From NCBI RefSeq assembly GCF_041928815.1, contig NZ_JBHFEI010000016.1, forward strand, positions 11,136 to 75,135: a stretch of 64,000 nt of DNA. Direction: 5' to 3'. This DNA is from JBHFEI01 sp041928815. Its GTDB lineage: Bacteria; Pseudomonadota; Alphaproteobacteria; Rhizobiales; Rhizobiaceae. Below the pieces are notes generated by a model. That model saw only the letters and a list, made by a program, of their open reading frames with translations. It made no database searches and was not told the origin of the DNA. The translations under genes and the position numbers were made by a program. Positions 34,834-44,006 of this stretch are shown in pieces. Numbering within the stretch: the first letter of the stretch is position 1; each line of letters opens with the position of its first letter.

Positions 34834-35325
34834 TCAGACGACCTCACCGGCTTCCCAGGGCGCAAGCGCGATGACATGCTCGGGCAGAACATCGTGCTCC
34901 GCCTTCGTCAGGACGATGTCATCCCCGAAGTCGAGCGCCGCCCCGTTGTGACGCACGCGTGCATAGACGGCGAAACGGCGCTTCTGCGTCGGCTCACTCT
35001 GGGGGAGACCGCCTGCGGGGACGGCCGGATTGCCGTCCCCGCCCGCGTCGCTCTCGGGGGTTATCTCGGAATGGTCGACCGATGCAGCGGCCGCCGCCGC
35101 ATCGGTCTGGTCGTGCCCCTCGGTTACATGCGGATCAGCGCCTGTGGCTGCCTGATCCTCACCGTCGGCGGGGCCGGTATTCATCCCGTCAGGCGCGCTC
35201 TCACCTGACGGGGCAGACGAGGAGCTTACCGCATCCACGTCCTCGGGCACCCCTGTCGTGGCGGCAGGCTGATCCGCCTCTACCGGGGATGCACTTTCGG
35301 ATTTGTTGGTTTTCTTCGGGGCCAT
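34834..35325 (-). CDS. gp35-like protein with acidic linker
   Basis: 163 residues from ATG 35325 (MAPKKTNKSESASP). The first 110 residues are low-complexity acidic (Ser/Ala/Asp/Glu), and the last 50 are folded (RRFAVYARVRHNGAALDFGDDIVLTKAEHDVL), resembling Mu gp35-like small head proteins. The long acidic stretch is unusual. Located between capsid and connector genes. Confidence 0.6.
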   Translation of the reverse strand: MAPKKTNKSESASPVEADQPAATTGVPEDVDAVSSSSAPSGESAPDGMNTGPADGEDQAATGADPHVTEGHDQTDAAAAAASVDHSEITPESDAGGDGNPAVPAGGLPQSEPTQKRRFAVYARVRHNGAALDFGDDIVLTKAEHDVLPEHVIALAPWEAGEVV

Positions 35326-35351
35326 GAGCGTCTGCCTCTTTCGAACGATCG

Positions 35352-35409
35352 GCAAAGGGTCTTCAAAGGCCCTTTGCGGATGGTTCGGGCCGGGTTAGAG
35401 GCCCGGCCC
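35352..35409 (-). terminator. double hairpin after the major capsid gene
   Basis: GCAAAGGG/CCCTTTGC (35352-35377) and GGGCCGGG/CCCGGCCC (35387-35409) are two perfect 8-bp stems in the gap after the major capsid stop. They may stop part of transcription, setting capsid level above that of tail genes, or protect mRNA ends. Confidence 0.5.
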
Positions 35410-35442
35410 ATGCCGTCTGTCCGCGCCGCCAGTCGTGCGGCG

Positions 35443-36378
35443 TCAGGCGACGGCGTTCTGGAAAAAGTACCCGAGGTCAGCGGCCGAGATGACCTCCGCG
35501 ACACTCTCGCCGGAGCGCACCCGCACCGAGCCGCGCAGGCCGATCTTCGGTTCGTCGATCGAACCGGCGACACGGTCGCCATACTGCGCCGTCCACCCGA
35601 AGGTCGGCACCTCGCCAAGCGAGGAGACGCTGCGCTCGCGGCGGATGAGCGCGCAGTGCTTGCCCCAGAGCCGGTAGCGCACCGGTGTCTGGCCCGGCTT
35701 GGCCGAGTTGGCGAAGCTCTGGCCGACGATGATGTCGTCGAGCTCGAGGAGATCGGCGACGGCGCGTTTCGTCGCGACGCCCTCGCTCGTGCCGGAGGGG
35801 GTCAGCGCCTTCAGGATCTGCGCGTTGCGCCGCAGTGCCGACCAGGTGAGCCGGCCCATCACGGCGATGTTCGGGTCCATCACCATGCTGTCCTTCGCCT
35901 CGGCGACGTCGTCGATCGGCGTGCTGTCGGCGTGCGACCACTGCGACGAGCCGGACAGGGTCTCCCTGTTCGCGGCCGGATAGGTGTTGGCGTCGAAGAC
36001 CTTGGTCGCCACGCGGCGCTCCCGGTCGAGCATGACGAGGTTGGTCAGCATCTGCGTGGCGAAGGCGCGCGGATCGTAGCCCGGCGGCGCCTGGTTGATG
36101 TCGTCGATCGGGATGATGCTGTCCTGGCCGTAGTCGAGCGTGACGCCGGGCTGTTCGGTCCCGCTGAACTCGACCGTGCCGGGCTCGGACTTGCGGCCGA
36201 CCTTGGTATCGGGGATTGTGATCATCTGGCCGAACGAGAAGATCATGTACTTGAACAGCGACTTTGTCAGGCGCGGCTCCAGGCGCGGCAGCACCTGGTC
36301 GGCGATCATCTCGCCGTTCTGGTAGGAGATCGCGATGCCGGTGAGCACCGGATCGACGGGGAAGGGCTGTCCAGCCAT
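35443..36378 (-). CDS. major capsid protein
   Basis: 311 residues, HK97-like fold expected. The start MAGQPFPVDPVLTGIAISYQNGEMIADQVLPR and the middle GYDPRAFATQMLTNLVMLDRERR, LDDIIVGQSFANSAKPGQ are typical of the capsid proteins of transposable siphoviruses. Order protease-decoration-capsid supports it. Confidence 0.85.
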   Translation of the reverse strand: MAGQPFPVDPVLTGIAISYQNGEMIADQVLPRLEPRLTKSLFKYMIFSFGQMITIPDTKVGRKSEPGTVEFSGTEQPGVTLDYGQDSIIPIDDINQAPPGYDPRAFATQMLTNLVMLDRERRVATKVFDANTYPAANRETLSGSSQWSHADSTPIDDVAEAKDSMVMDPNIAVMGRLTWSALRRNAQILKALTPSGTSEGVATKRAVADLLELDDIIVGQSFANSAKPGQTPVRYRLWGKHCALIRRERSVSSLGEVPTFGWTAQYGDRVAGSIDEPKIGLRGSVRVRSGESVAEVISAADLGYFFQNAVA

Positions 36379-36405
36379 GCAAAGGCTCCTGTAGATCGAC
36401 CGGGC

Positions 36406-36777
36406 TTAGCCCTGGATGCGGACGGGGTTGACGAAGCACCGGGCGATGTCGCCATCGGCGCCGTTGACGGATAGACGCCCGCCGACATTGTTGTTGACGC
36501 CGGTGGCGGGCGCGGCCGCGACCGCCTTGCCGTTGGCGTCGGCGACGAAGTAGGCGCCCGGCGTGATCGTGCCGCCGACATCGACCTCGGTCGGCCCGAA
36601 CATCACCACGTCAACGCGGCCGCCGCTGACGGCGCCGTTCGGGAAGTCGGTGACGCCGATGACGAGGTCCGTCGCAGCCGTCGCCAGCGCCACCTCGCCA
36701 TCGTTGCTCGTGAATTTCACCAGCCGACGATGGCCGATGGCGCCGGAGGCGACGAAGGTCTGGGTATGCGGGTTCAT
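36406..36777 (-). CDS. capsid decoration protein (DUF2190-type)
   Basis: 123 residues, Gly/Val-rich beta protein with VTDFPNGAVSGGRVDVVMFGPTEV and GAYFVADANGKAVAA. Such proteins sit between protease/scaffold and capsid genes and stabilise the mature head. No cysteines or motifs beyond this. Confidence 0.75.
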   Translation of the reverse strand: MNPHTQTFVASGAIGHRRLVKFTSNDGEVALATAATDLVIGVTDFPNGAVSGGRVDVVMFGPTEVDVGGTITPGAYFVADANGKAVAAAPATGVNNNVGGRLSVNGADGDIARCFVNPVRIQG

Positions 36778-36789
36778 GGTCGTGTCCCC

Positions 36790-37923
36790 TCAGCGGCGGT
36801 TCTGCAGGCGCATGGCGGCCGTGGCCGGACCGAGGTCCTCGCCCTTCGCCTTCGCGTCGCGGATTTCGGTGTCGATGGCGGCGGCAACCTGTTTCGGGTC
36901 CGAGAAGTCGAGCCCTTCGCCCGGCGCCAGCTCCTTCTCGATCGCCTGGACCGGCAGGCTTTCGAGCAGCGAGCGGAAGGCCGCGCGCGGCGTGCTTGTC
37001 ACGTCCGTGCCGCCCTCAGAAAAGGTCAAGACGCCGTCGTCGAGCTCCGAGAACAGCACGACGGCCTTGTCCTTCAGCCCGATCGGCAGGCGGCCCGCTT
37101 TGACGATGCTGTCGACGAAGTCGGCATCCTGCTTTGCCTGCGCCTTGCGGCTCGCCTCGGAGAACGCCAGCTGATCGGCAGCGAGCTTCTGTTCGCGCGC
37201 CTCGATCTCGGCAAGGCGCTGATCGGCATCGCCCGGCGACGACGTCGCCGGCGGAATGGTGGGGGATGGCATGGGGTCACCCGTGGTTTCGGTTTCGGAA
37301 AAGGTCGGGGAGGCAGGGCGATCCTCGGCGCGCATCTCGGCCGCGCCCTGCGTCAGCTGGTCCAGCTCCCATTTCGGGATGAGCCGGTCGGCGGTCTCGA
37401 CGTCGCTCGACGCGATGAAATGATCGCGGATACCGGAGAGGAGCCGCCCGATGCTTTCGAACATCCAGGCGCGCCGCCCCTCGGCGAAATCGAGATCGAT
37501 GGTGATGACGCCATCCTCGGCCTCGGCGAACTCGATCGGCGCCAGCCCCTTGACCGCCGGCGGCTCGGCGCCGAGGAAGCCGACATGGCGCAGATGATAC
37601 TGGCCGGGCGTGGGGTTGCCGGGCGAGGCCGGTGCGTAGATGCCGATCGAGCGTTTGTCGTAGCGCCCCTCGCGGACCATCTCGGCAAAGGTCGGATCGA
37701 CCCGTTCGGCCTCGGCGATCAGCCGGTCGCCCTTGACCGATAGGCTCTTGATCCAGCCCCAGGCCGGCGCGTTGGTCTTCGGGTGGCCGATGACGATCGG
37801 CGCCTGGTGCTGCGCCGGATCATAGGCCTCGGCGAAGGCGACAAGGCTTTCCACGCTCGCCCCGAGCGCAATGCCCTGGCTTGACGTGTGCTGTCCGGCG
37901 CGGAAGATCTCGAACGGTTTCAT
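36790..37923 (-). CDS. prohead protease / scaffold (Mu gpI-like)
   Basis: 377 residues. The N-terminal protease half has APIVIGHPKTNAPAWGWIKSL and RYDKRSIGIYAPASPGNPTPGQYHLRHVGFLGAEPPAVKGL. The C-terminal half is helical and charged (DADQRLAEIEAREQKLAADQLAF), as in the scaffold form. In Mu the gene also has an internal scaffold start; ATG-rich positions near 37270 (MPSPTIPPATSS) could serve here. A likely activator-controlled promoter lies upstream. Confidence 0.85.
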   Translation of the reverse strand: MKPFEIFRAGQHTSSQGIALGASVESLVAFAEAYDPAQHQAPIVIGHPKTNAPAWGWIKSLSVKGDRLIAEAERVDPTFAEMVREGRYDKRSIGIYAPASPGNPTPGQYHLRHVGFLGAEPPAVKGLAPIEFAEAEDGVITIDLDFAEGRRAWMFESIGRLLSGIRDHFIASSDVETADRLIPKWELDQLTQGAAEMRAEDRPASPTFSETETTGDPMPSPTIPPATSSPGDADQRLAEIEAREQKLAADQLAFSEASRKAQAKQDADFVDSIVKAGRLPIGLKDKAVVLFSELDDGVLTFSEGGTDVTSTPRAAFRSLLESLPVQAIEKELAPGEGLDFSDPKQVAAAIDTEIRDAKAKGEDLGPATAAMRLQNRR

Positions 37924-37953
37924 GGTCCGGACAGTGCCCGACCGGCACGGCCG

Positions 37954-37981
37954 AAACTATTCGCAACCACCTTGTGGGTAA
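37954..37981 (-). promoter_or_regulatory. late promoter element before the protease gene
   Basis: Contains ACCACCTTGTGGGT (37966-37979) next to TTCGCAACC, matching the copy at 46053-46080 almost base for base. It lies 43 bases before the protease start. Likely binding site of the Mor-like activator with the promoter core just downstream. Confidence 0.6.
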
Positions 37982-38123
37982 CGCCCCCTCATCGGGGCGG
38001 CCGACAGTCTCCCCGGGAGGCCGCCAGCATCGATTTTGAAGCGGCTTCAAAGCCCGTGGGCGCGCGTTTACGGCTCAAGGCTATCATTGCCGCGCTCGGA
38101 TCGCCAGAGCGCTCCAGCGGCCG

Positions 38124-38642
38124 CTAATTCGGATCGGGCTCCGGAGCGCCGCGATCCGGCATCAGATGGTCGGCGACGATGTCGATCACCGCCCTTATGT
38201 CCGTCTCCGACCAGCCGAGGAACTGCCGGCGCGGGATGGTCACGGATTTGACCTTGAACGTCTGCCCGCCCATCGAGAACACCAGGGCCGAGGCCGTCTT
38301 CGGCACGATCGTGCCGCCCTCGTTATGGATGCGGGCATAGATCTGGTTGGAGCCGATCGTCACCGACTGGTCGGCGAGCTGGTAGAGGATCTCGCGCGAC
38401 AGCGTCCGGTTCGGACTGCGCAGGATGCCCGGCCCCTTCTTCGTCGTGGCATAGAGCGGATTGAGCGCCGCCCACGGCTTTCCCTCGGGATCGGCCTGCG
38501 CGATGAAGCGCCGCTTCGTCGCCGGCACCTCGTGCTCGGCGATGTTCTTCAGCGCCGGCCGCAGATCGCCGGCGGCCGAAAGCATCCTGCCGAGCGCGTC
38601 GTCGGCGTCAGAAGCGTCGAAGGTCAGTGTCGCGCCGGCCAT
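38124..38642 (-). CDS. virion morphogenesis protein (Mu gpG-like)
   Basis: 172 residues. TFDASDADDALGRMLSAAGDLRPALKNIAEH and EGKPWAALNPLYATTKKGPGILR are the gpG/tail completion family blocks; LVFSMGGQTFKVKSVTIPRRQFLGWSETD closes it. Needed for joining head and tail. A 110-base GC-rich gap with GGGGCGCCCC and GGGGTGCCCC repeats separates it from gpF. Confidence 0.8.
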   Translation of the reverse strand: MAGATLTFDASDADDALGRMLSAAGDLRPALKNIAEHEVPATKRRFIAQADPEGKPWAALNPLYATTKKGPGILRSPNRTLSREILYQLADQSVTIGSNQIYARIHNEGGTIVPKTASALVFSMGGQTFKVKSVTIPRRQFLGWSETDIRAVIDIVADHLMPDRGAPEPDPN

Positions 38643-38752
38643 GCTTGCATCCTTCCGCCCGCAGGCTTATTTTCTTTATGCCAAGCGTGGTGAGCGGCCG
38701 ATCCGCACCGGTAAGCCACGCGGGTGGGGCGCCCCGGATCGGAGGGGTGCCC

Positions 38753-39991
38753 CTATCGTTTGCGGTAGAGGATCGCGCCACGCCGAAACCTCTGCAGGTA
38801 GGCCTCTGATGCATCGAAGCCGGTCGCCGCATGCCATCCTTTTCCGGTCCACTCGAAGCTGACGAAGATCGGCTGGCCGTTCGCGAGCACGAAACGACGC
38901 AGATAGCTTCGCCGGAGCACGACACGATCGCCGATCCGGGCCCAGTTTACCCAGATCTCGTCTGGCTCCTGGATCGCCTCCGCCATCAGCCTGACATAGC
39001 GGCCTCGACCAAGCTTGTTGCTCTTCAGGCGGATGGGCTGGCCCTCGGCATTGCGTTGTTCGAACAGGCGCTGTGAGATGGTGATGATGCCGCCGGAACG
39101 GTCACGGAAAAAGCCCTCCTCACCAGGCTCCAGCCCGAAGCGGGAAAGGAAGTGCTCGGCATAGGCCTCATCCGTGAGATTGTCCGCCAGCACCGCATCC
39201 GGTCCGGCGCGCGTCGGTAGTGGTAGCTCGGGCAGGTCCATGGCCGGGGCTTCGGTATCGATCGGCGCCAGCGGCTGGCGCAGCGCGCGCGGCACGATGC
39301 CGGAAAGCCATTCCTCGCCGGCATTGTACTCCCAGCCGCGATCGATGCCGCCGACGCGCAGCTCCGGCAGTCCGGTGCGCGGATCGCGGCCGTCGTAAAA
39401 CTTGAGCTCCGGCGACGGATCGGCCTCGGTCTTCCCCTCGGCCAGGAGATCGCGCCGCGACAGCGCCTCGACGTCGCAGCCGCAGCCGAAGCCGTTCGGC
39501 GGGTAGATGTACGTCCACACGGGGTCGGTCGCCGACCAGACCCGCCCGTCCCAGGCAAGATGCTGCAGGCGCGGATGCTCGGCGCCGGAATGGACATAGC
39601 GCCAGTAAGGCCGGTAGCGCAGCACGTCCGGATCAGTCATCTGCGCGTAGCGGCCGGCCATATAGCTGACGCGCATGTTGGCGTTGAAGATGATCCGCGC
39701 CCGCCAGTCGCGCCGCTCCTCGTCCGTCTTCCCGCGCGCCTTGAACACCCATCCTGTGCGGTCGACGATCTCGTCGAAGCTCTTGCGAAAATCCTCGTAA
39801 GGTCTGCCGTCCGTCCGCGCCCGCAGGATCGCCGCGGCAAAATCCGCCAGCATGTCGTCGCGCGTCACCCCGGCGACCGAGAAGGCGCGCACATGCGCGG
39901 CCGCCTTGAGGTCGTCGGACCGGTATGTCGGCAGGTTGACCTTGCCGGCAAGGAAGTCGATCGCCTCCTGGAACGGCAGCACGCCCGCCAT
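38753..39991 (-). CDS. gpF-like head morphogenesis protein with C-terminal PBECR nuclease domain
   Basis: 412 residues. The first 210 are Mu gpF/SPP1 gp7-like (EAIDFLAGKVNLPT, WRARIIFNANMRVSYMAGRYAQM, PPNGFGCGCDVEALS). The last 120 residues (DEIWVNWARIGDRVVLRRSYLRRFV ... WHAATGF ... RGAILYRKR) have the pattern of a phage barnase/EndoU/ColE5/RelE-like (PBECR) nuclease fold. gpF enters the head, so the nuclease may be injected with DNA. Domain call from pattern only. Confidence 0.75.
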   Translation of the reverse strand: MAGVLPFQEAIDFLAGKVNLPTYRSDDLKAAAHVRAFSVAGVTRDDMLADFAAAILRARTDGRPYEDFRKSFDEIVDRTGWVFKARGKTDEERRDWRARIIFNANMRVSYMAGRYAQMTDPDVLRYRPYWRYVHSGAEHPRLQHLAWDGRVWSATDPVWTYIYPPNGFGCGCDVEALSRRDLLAEGKTEADPSPELKFYDGRDPRTGLPELRVGGIDRGWEYNAGEEWLSGIVPRALRQPLAPIDTEAPAMDLPELPLPTRAGPDAVLADNLTDEAYAEHFLSRFGLEPGEEGFFRDRSGGIITISQRLFEQRNAEGQPIRLKSNKLGRGRYVRLMAEAIQEPDEIWVNWARIGDRVVLRRSYLRRFVLANGQPIFVSFEWTGKGWHAATGFDASEAYLQRFRRGAILYRKR

Positions 39992-39992
39992 G

Positions 39993-41468
39993 TCAGGCCG
40001 CCGTCACGCTGTCGTGGCCTTCGAGCCGCGCGAGCATGATCGCCTGTTCCAGCGTCCCGGCGAGATCGTCGACGCCGAGCGTGCCCGAAAGCCGGGCAAG
40101 CCGCACCATCAGGTCGTCATAGTCGCGTGCCTCGGCGAACTCCAGGCGGATCGCCTCGACCATCGCCTCGATCGAGGGTGCTGCCGCGGTCGCCGTCTGG
40201 TCGGCGAGCTCGGCGACAGCCTGGTTGCGCGCATCGGCCGCCGCGCGGAAAGGGTTCTCGGCAAACTCAAGCCCCGCCGTCGCGGGCGGCTTCCCCGGCG
40301 CCGTCGTCTGCTCCTTCGCGCGCTTCACCCACTCGCCGCCATAGGTGTCGTCGATGTACTGCACGTCCTTCGGCTCGTAGCCCATATCGTGCAGGGTCTT
40401 GTCGCGGACCACCTTGTCGTTCAGGTCCTCGGCCTCCGAGAAGTCGCGCCAGACGTCGGGCACGCCGGCGCCCGGTATGTTCAATTCGACGATCCAGCGC
40501 ACCAGCGTCCGCTTCAGCGTCGCGGAGATCAGGTCGGCATCGGCCTTGGCGATCGCCTCGCGCACCTCGTTGTGCACCTCGCCGAGAGACCTGGCGCCGC
40601 GCTCGCCGGAATTGGTCGTCAGCGTCTCGCCGAGAACCGCCTCGCTCATCAGCTCGTCGAGATAGCGGCTAAGCGCCTCCAGAAACTCGCCACCGCCGCC
40701 GCCCTTGGCTTCAAGCAACTCGATCAGGGTGTTTTCGGGCGCGACGATGCCGACATCGTTCGCCACCTGACGCAGGATGTCGAGCAGCTCCTTCTGCCGC
40801 TTCTCGTCATAGCCGCCGGGATAGGTCGCCTTGATCGTCGGCGTTCCGTGTTTTTCCGTCGCCCTCAGCCAGTGCGCCAGCACCTGGCGCTTCATCCAGG
40901 CCGGCCAAAACAGCACCGAGCCGAGGCCGACGCCGTATGGATCGTCATCGTCGTCGTCGATCGAATGCCGGTGGACGACGAACTTTCGGTCCGGCACGGC
41001 AACGCCGTCCTGCATATTGCTGCGCGTCAGCATGCGCAGCTCGCCGTCCGAGTTGAACCGGAACCGCCGCTGCTTCTTGACCTTGACATCGGCGACGGTC
41101 CAGGCCCCGTCGACGCGCTTCCAGATCACCTCGGCGACCGCGTAGCCCTTTAGCACCGCGCCCATCAATCCGCGCGTCAGCCGGTCGAAGTCGATCCCCT
41201 TCAGCTGCGTCTGGACGAGCTCCGCCGCCTGTTTGTCGATCGCACTTTCGCTCGCCTCGAACACGGCCCATTCCCGAGAGCAGACCTCCAGCTTGCGTTT
41301 CTGCAGCACGGCATAGACATGCGGATCGCGCCGCACCTCGTCATAGGTGTCGACGCCCTTGCCGCGTCCGCGCAGCGTCTCGTCTGTCGGCTGCATGACG
41401 CCCTGGTACTGTGGCACATAGGGGTCGGTCCGGATCGAGGCGAATTCGGCGATCGGCGGGTTGGCCAT
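39993..41468 (-). CDS. portal protein (DUF935, Mu gp29-like)
   Basis: 491 residues. Begins MANPPIAEFASIRTDPYVPQYQGVMQPTDETL, with RRDPHVYAVLQKRKLEVCSREW and GYAVAEVIWKR typical of DUF935 portals, and a C-terminal helical tail of about 90 residues. Forms the dodecameric DNA entry vertex. It lies between the large terminase and gpF as in Mu. Confidence 0.9.
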   Translation of the reverse strand: MANPPIAEFASIRTDPYVPQYQGVMQPTDETLRGRGKGVDTYDEVRRDPHVYAVLQKRKLEVCSREWAVFEASESAIDKQAAELVQTQLKGIDFDRLTRGLMGAVLKGYAVAEVIWKRVDGAWTVADVKVKKQRRFRFNSDGELRMLTRSNMQDGVAVPDRKFVVHRHSIDDDDDDPYGVGLGSVLFWPAWMKRQVLAHWLRATEKHGTPTIKATYPGGYDEKRQKELLDILRQVANDVGIVAPENTLIELLEAKGGGGGEFLEALSRYLDELMSEAVLGETLTTNSGERGARSLGEVHNEVREAIAKADADLISATLKRTLVRWIVELNIPGAGVPDVWRDFSEAEDLNDKVVRDKTLHDMGYEPKDVQYIDDTYGGEWVKRAKEQTTAPGKPPATAGLEFAENPFRAAADARNQAVAELADQTATAAAPSIEAMVEAIRLEFAEARDYDDLMVRLARLSGTLGVDDLAGTLEQAIMLARLEGHDSVTAA

Positions 41469-41469
41469 C

Positions 41470-43119
41470 TCACATCCTCATGAAATCGGAAAGGTCGGCC
41501 CTGGGCTGGATCGTGCCAAAACTGCCGCCAAGCGCCTCGGCGATCGTCGACGACGTCCGCGTCTCGCCGGTGCTGCCGGCGCCGACCTCGCCGCCGCTCT
41601 GCTCGCTGGCATAGATCGCCATGGCACCGGCGATCGCGCTGTCGGCATGGCGATCGTATCCGTCCGCGCCCTGGCTGCGCGCATCGTCCGGCACCTTGGC
41701 GATCCCTTTGACGACCTTGATCGCGCGGTAGTCCGTCATGACGTCGTCATCGAGCGGCAGCTCGATTGACCGGTCGTCGAAAGACGCCTTCAACTTCGGC
41801 ATGTTGAGCAGATACCACGCGCTGGAAATCTTGATCTCGCTGACCATGGAAACCCCGAACTTCTGCCTTGCGACCTCGGCGAGATAGGCACCATTGCCCG
41901 TCGCGTCGAAGGCCGCGTGGAAGAAGCGCGGTAGTCGGTCGCGAATGTAGAAGACGATCTGCTTTTGCGCTTCGAAGGGGACGTTCCGGAGCTCCAGCAG
42001 AAACGGCGTCGCACGGGAAAGGTCCTGGCGGATCTGCATCGGATGGATCACGGAGAGGTCGCTCGATCGGCCGAAATCCTGTCCAAGGCAGCTCCTGCGC
42101 CGTGGGTCGAGACTGTCGAGATGCGGCTTGAGCAGCATCGCACACATCTCGTTGACGTCTGCTACGCGCAGGTCCTCGGACCAGTCGACAAAGCCCGGCG
42201 GCGGCGTCCATCGGACCACAGGAATGTGGCTGTGCATGCACGCGTGGATCAGCGTGCGCGGCAGGAAAGCGCCGGCGGACTGTGAGGGGATGCAGCGCAG
42301 CTCCTCGTCGGCGCCGGCGCCGTAGGTCTTGTAGATCTCGGCGCGCCACTTTGCTTCCGCCTCCGGCGACCACTCGCGCCTGGTCTTAAGGCAGACGCGG
42401 CGATAAAGGCCGTTGTCGAGCGCATCGTCGAAGGTGACGCGCACCACATGGCCCGGACGCTTGCCGGCACGGATCTCCTGGATGAGTTCGTTGAACGGGT
42501 TGTCGACGCCGTTGTGCGTCGAGATGACGAGAACCTTGCCGCCCCAGATCAGCAGCGCCAGCGCCGCCTTCAGCAACGCCTCGGCGTCATCGTGGAAAGC
42601 GAATTCGTCGATGATGACATAGCCCTGTCGGCCGCGCAGTGAGCGCGGCTTCGACGACAGCGCCACGATCTCGAAGCCGCTGGCGAAGGTGATGCGAAAG
42701 GCCTTGATCGCCTTGTCCTCACCCTTCTCGCCCTCTTCGAGGAAAAGGAATTCCGAGACCTCCGAACAGGCCGGCGCGAAGGCCTTGGCCCACATGCCGC
42801 AGCAGTCGATAAACTCGCGCGCCATGTCGAGATTGTAGCCGATATAAAGCACGTCCATGCCGCCGGCGGCGAGCGTCGCACCGGCGGTCAGGACGGCATC
42901 CGCGCCCACACCCCAGGTGGCGCCGACGCGACGGCTCTTATCGGTGACGACGAGATTGTAGCGGGCGGTGGCAGCGAGAAGCTCTTTCTGGTGCTGCAGA
43001 AGGATGTCGGGCAGCGCCTGCCCGGCGAGTTCCGGCGGCAAGGCCTGCAGCATGGCGCGGCGATGCTTCGTCCAGTCTTCTTCCGTGACGAGCGCAGTAT
43101 GGTCGACGATCGCGTTCAC
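41470..43119 (-). CDS. terminase large subunit (Mu gp28-like)
   Basis: 549 residues from GTG 43119. The ATPase has the Walker A-like SRRVGATW near residue 62, Walker B YVIIDEFAFHDD near 165, and coupling motif ISTHNG. The nuclease has GQDFGRSSDLSV, FDATGNG and DGYDRHADSA as its acidic positions. It packages DNA by headful from the phage-host junction, as in Mu. Stop/start overlap (GTGA) with the small subunit gene. Confidence 0.93.
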   Translation of the reverse strand: MNAIVDHTALVTEEDWTKHRRAMLQALPPELAGQALPDILLQHQKELLAATARYNLVVTDKSRRVGATWGVGADAVLTAGATLAAGGMDVLYIGYNLDMAREFIDCCGMWAKAFAPACSEVSEFLFLEEGEKGEDKAIKAFRITFASGFEIVALSSKPRSLRGRQGYVIIDEFAFHDDAEALLKAALALLIWGGKVLVISTHNGVDNPFNELIQEIRAGKRPGHVVRVTFDDALDNGLYRRVCLKTRREWSPEAEAKWRAEIYKTYGAGADEELRCIPSQSAGAFLPRTLIHACMHSHIPVVRWTPPPGFVDWSEDLRVADVNEMCAMLLKPHLDSLDPRRRSCLGQDFGRSSDLSVIHPMQIRQDLSRATPFLLELRNVPFEAQKQIVFYIRDRLPRFFHAAFDATGNGAYLAEVARQKFGVSMVSEIKISSAWYLLNMPKLKASFDDRSIELPLDDDVMTDYRAIKVVKGIAKVPDDARSQGADGYDRHADSAIAGAMAIYASEQSGGEVGAGSTGETRTSSTIAEALGGSFGTIQPRADLSDFMRM

Positions 43120-43703
43120 GGATCGACCCCGAGGATCTGTCTCTTGATGTCGTCGACAGTTTCCTTGCTCAGCCCCTTGACGCGGCCGGCCGTCTCGACG
43201 GCCTGGTCGACCTTATCGGCAAACTCCTTCTCGACCTTCTGCCGCCGCTGCGTGGAAACGCTCTGCGCCTGCGTCGCCGCGCGCAGCGCATTGGCAAGCG
43301 CCATCGCGCCCTTCGGATCGATGCCGCCTTCACCGGCCATGGTCAGCACCTCGAAGATCAGCGTCTTGATCGCCTCGGCCGCGATCAGCGTCAGGTCGTC
43401 GGATTGCGCTGCGTCGAATTTTTCCGCGAGCGTGCTGGCGATCTCGCGTGTTTGCATCAGCCGCGCCGAGACGGTCGCGAGCTTCACGCCGTGCCGATGA
43501 AACATCGAAAAGGAGGGGATCTTGAATTCGAGCTCGCCCCGATACTCGCGCTGCAACGCCTCCAGCCGCTCGACGAACTCGCCGTAGATGTCGGTGAGCG
43601 TGCGGTTCTTCGCGTGCATCTCGTCGGCCGCCCAGGCGATGATCGGCGCGCACTCCTCCGGCAAGAGCTCGATGCTGGAGCGACGGCCGAGTCCCTTCGC
43701 CAT
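43116..43703 (-). CDS. terminase small subunit candidate (DUF3486, Mu gp27-like)
   Basis: 195 residues. MAKGLGRRSSIELLPEECAPIIAWAADEMHAKNRTLTDIYGEF, then PSFSMFHRHGVKLA, the DUF3486 pattern. In Mu-like phages it immediately precedes the large terminase and is thought to recognise the pac site. Confidence 0.85.
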   Translation of the reverse strand: MAKGLGRRSSIELLPEECAPIIAWAADEMHAKNRTLTDIYGEFVERLEALQREYRGELEFKIPSFSMFHRHGVKLATVSARLMQTREIASTLAEKFDAAQSDDLTLIAAEAIKTLIFEVLTMAGEGGIDPKGAMALANALRAATQAQSVSTQRRQKVEKEFADKVDQAVETAGRVKGLSKETVDDIKRQILGVDP

Positions 43704-43706
43704 CTC

Positions 43707-44006
43707 CTACGCCCCCAGGGACGGACGGGCGACACCTTCAAGCACGATGCGTCGCTCGACATGATCCTGTCCGCCGCGCCGGAGCTCGGCGATCATCACC
43801 GATCCGGCCTCGGTGATATGGATCGCGCCGATATCGGCGAGGTAGCGCAGCTGCACGCGCACCCATTCCCGCGATCGGCGATGCCCGAAGTTGTCGAGCA
43901 CGGCGGTCAGCAGCGTTTCGTTCAGGCGGTTGTCCGTCTGGGCGGAGAGCTCGCGCAGGATCACGAGCCGCGCGTCATGGGTGAGGTGGTCGGCAAAGCT
44001 GCTCAT
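43707..44006 (-). CDS. winged-helix-like phage protein (Mu gp26-position)
   Basis: 99 residues with LTHDARLVILRELSAQTDNRLNETLLTAVLDNFGHRRSREWVRVQLRYLADIGAI, a common small protein of transposable phages before gp27. The pattern suggests a winged helix fold. Role unknown. Confidence 0.75.
   Translation of the reverse strand: MSSFADHLTHDARLVILRELSAQTDNRLNETLLTAVLDNFGHRRSREWVRVQLRYLADIGAIHITEAGSVMIAELRRGGQDHVERRIVLEGVARPSLGA

Noticed and set aside
37924..38123. Hidden small gene between protease and gpG
   Set aside because: No open frame with a start; the region instead holds the conserved promoter block.
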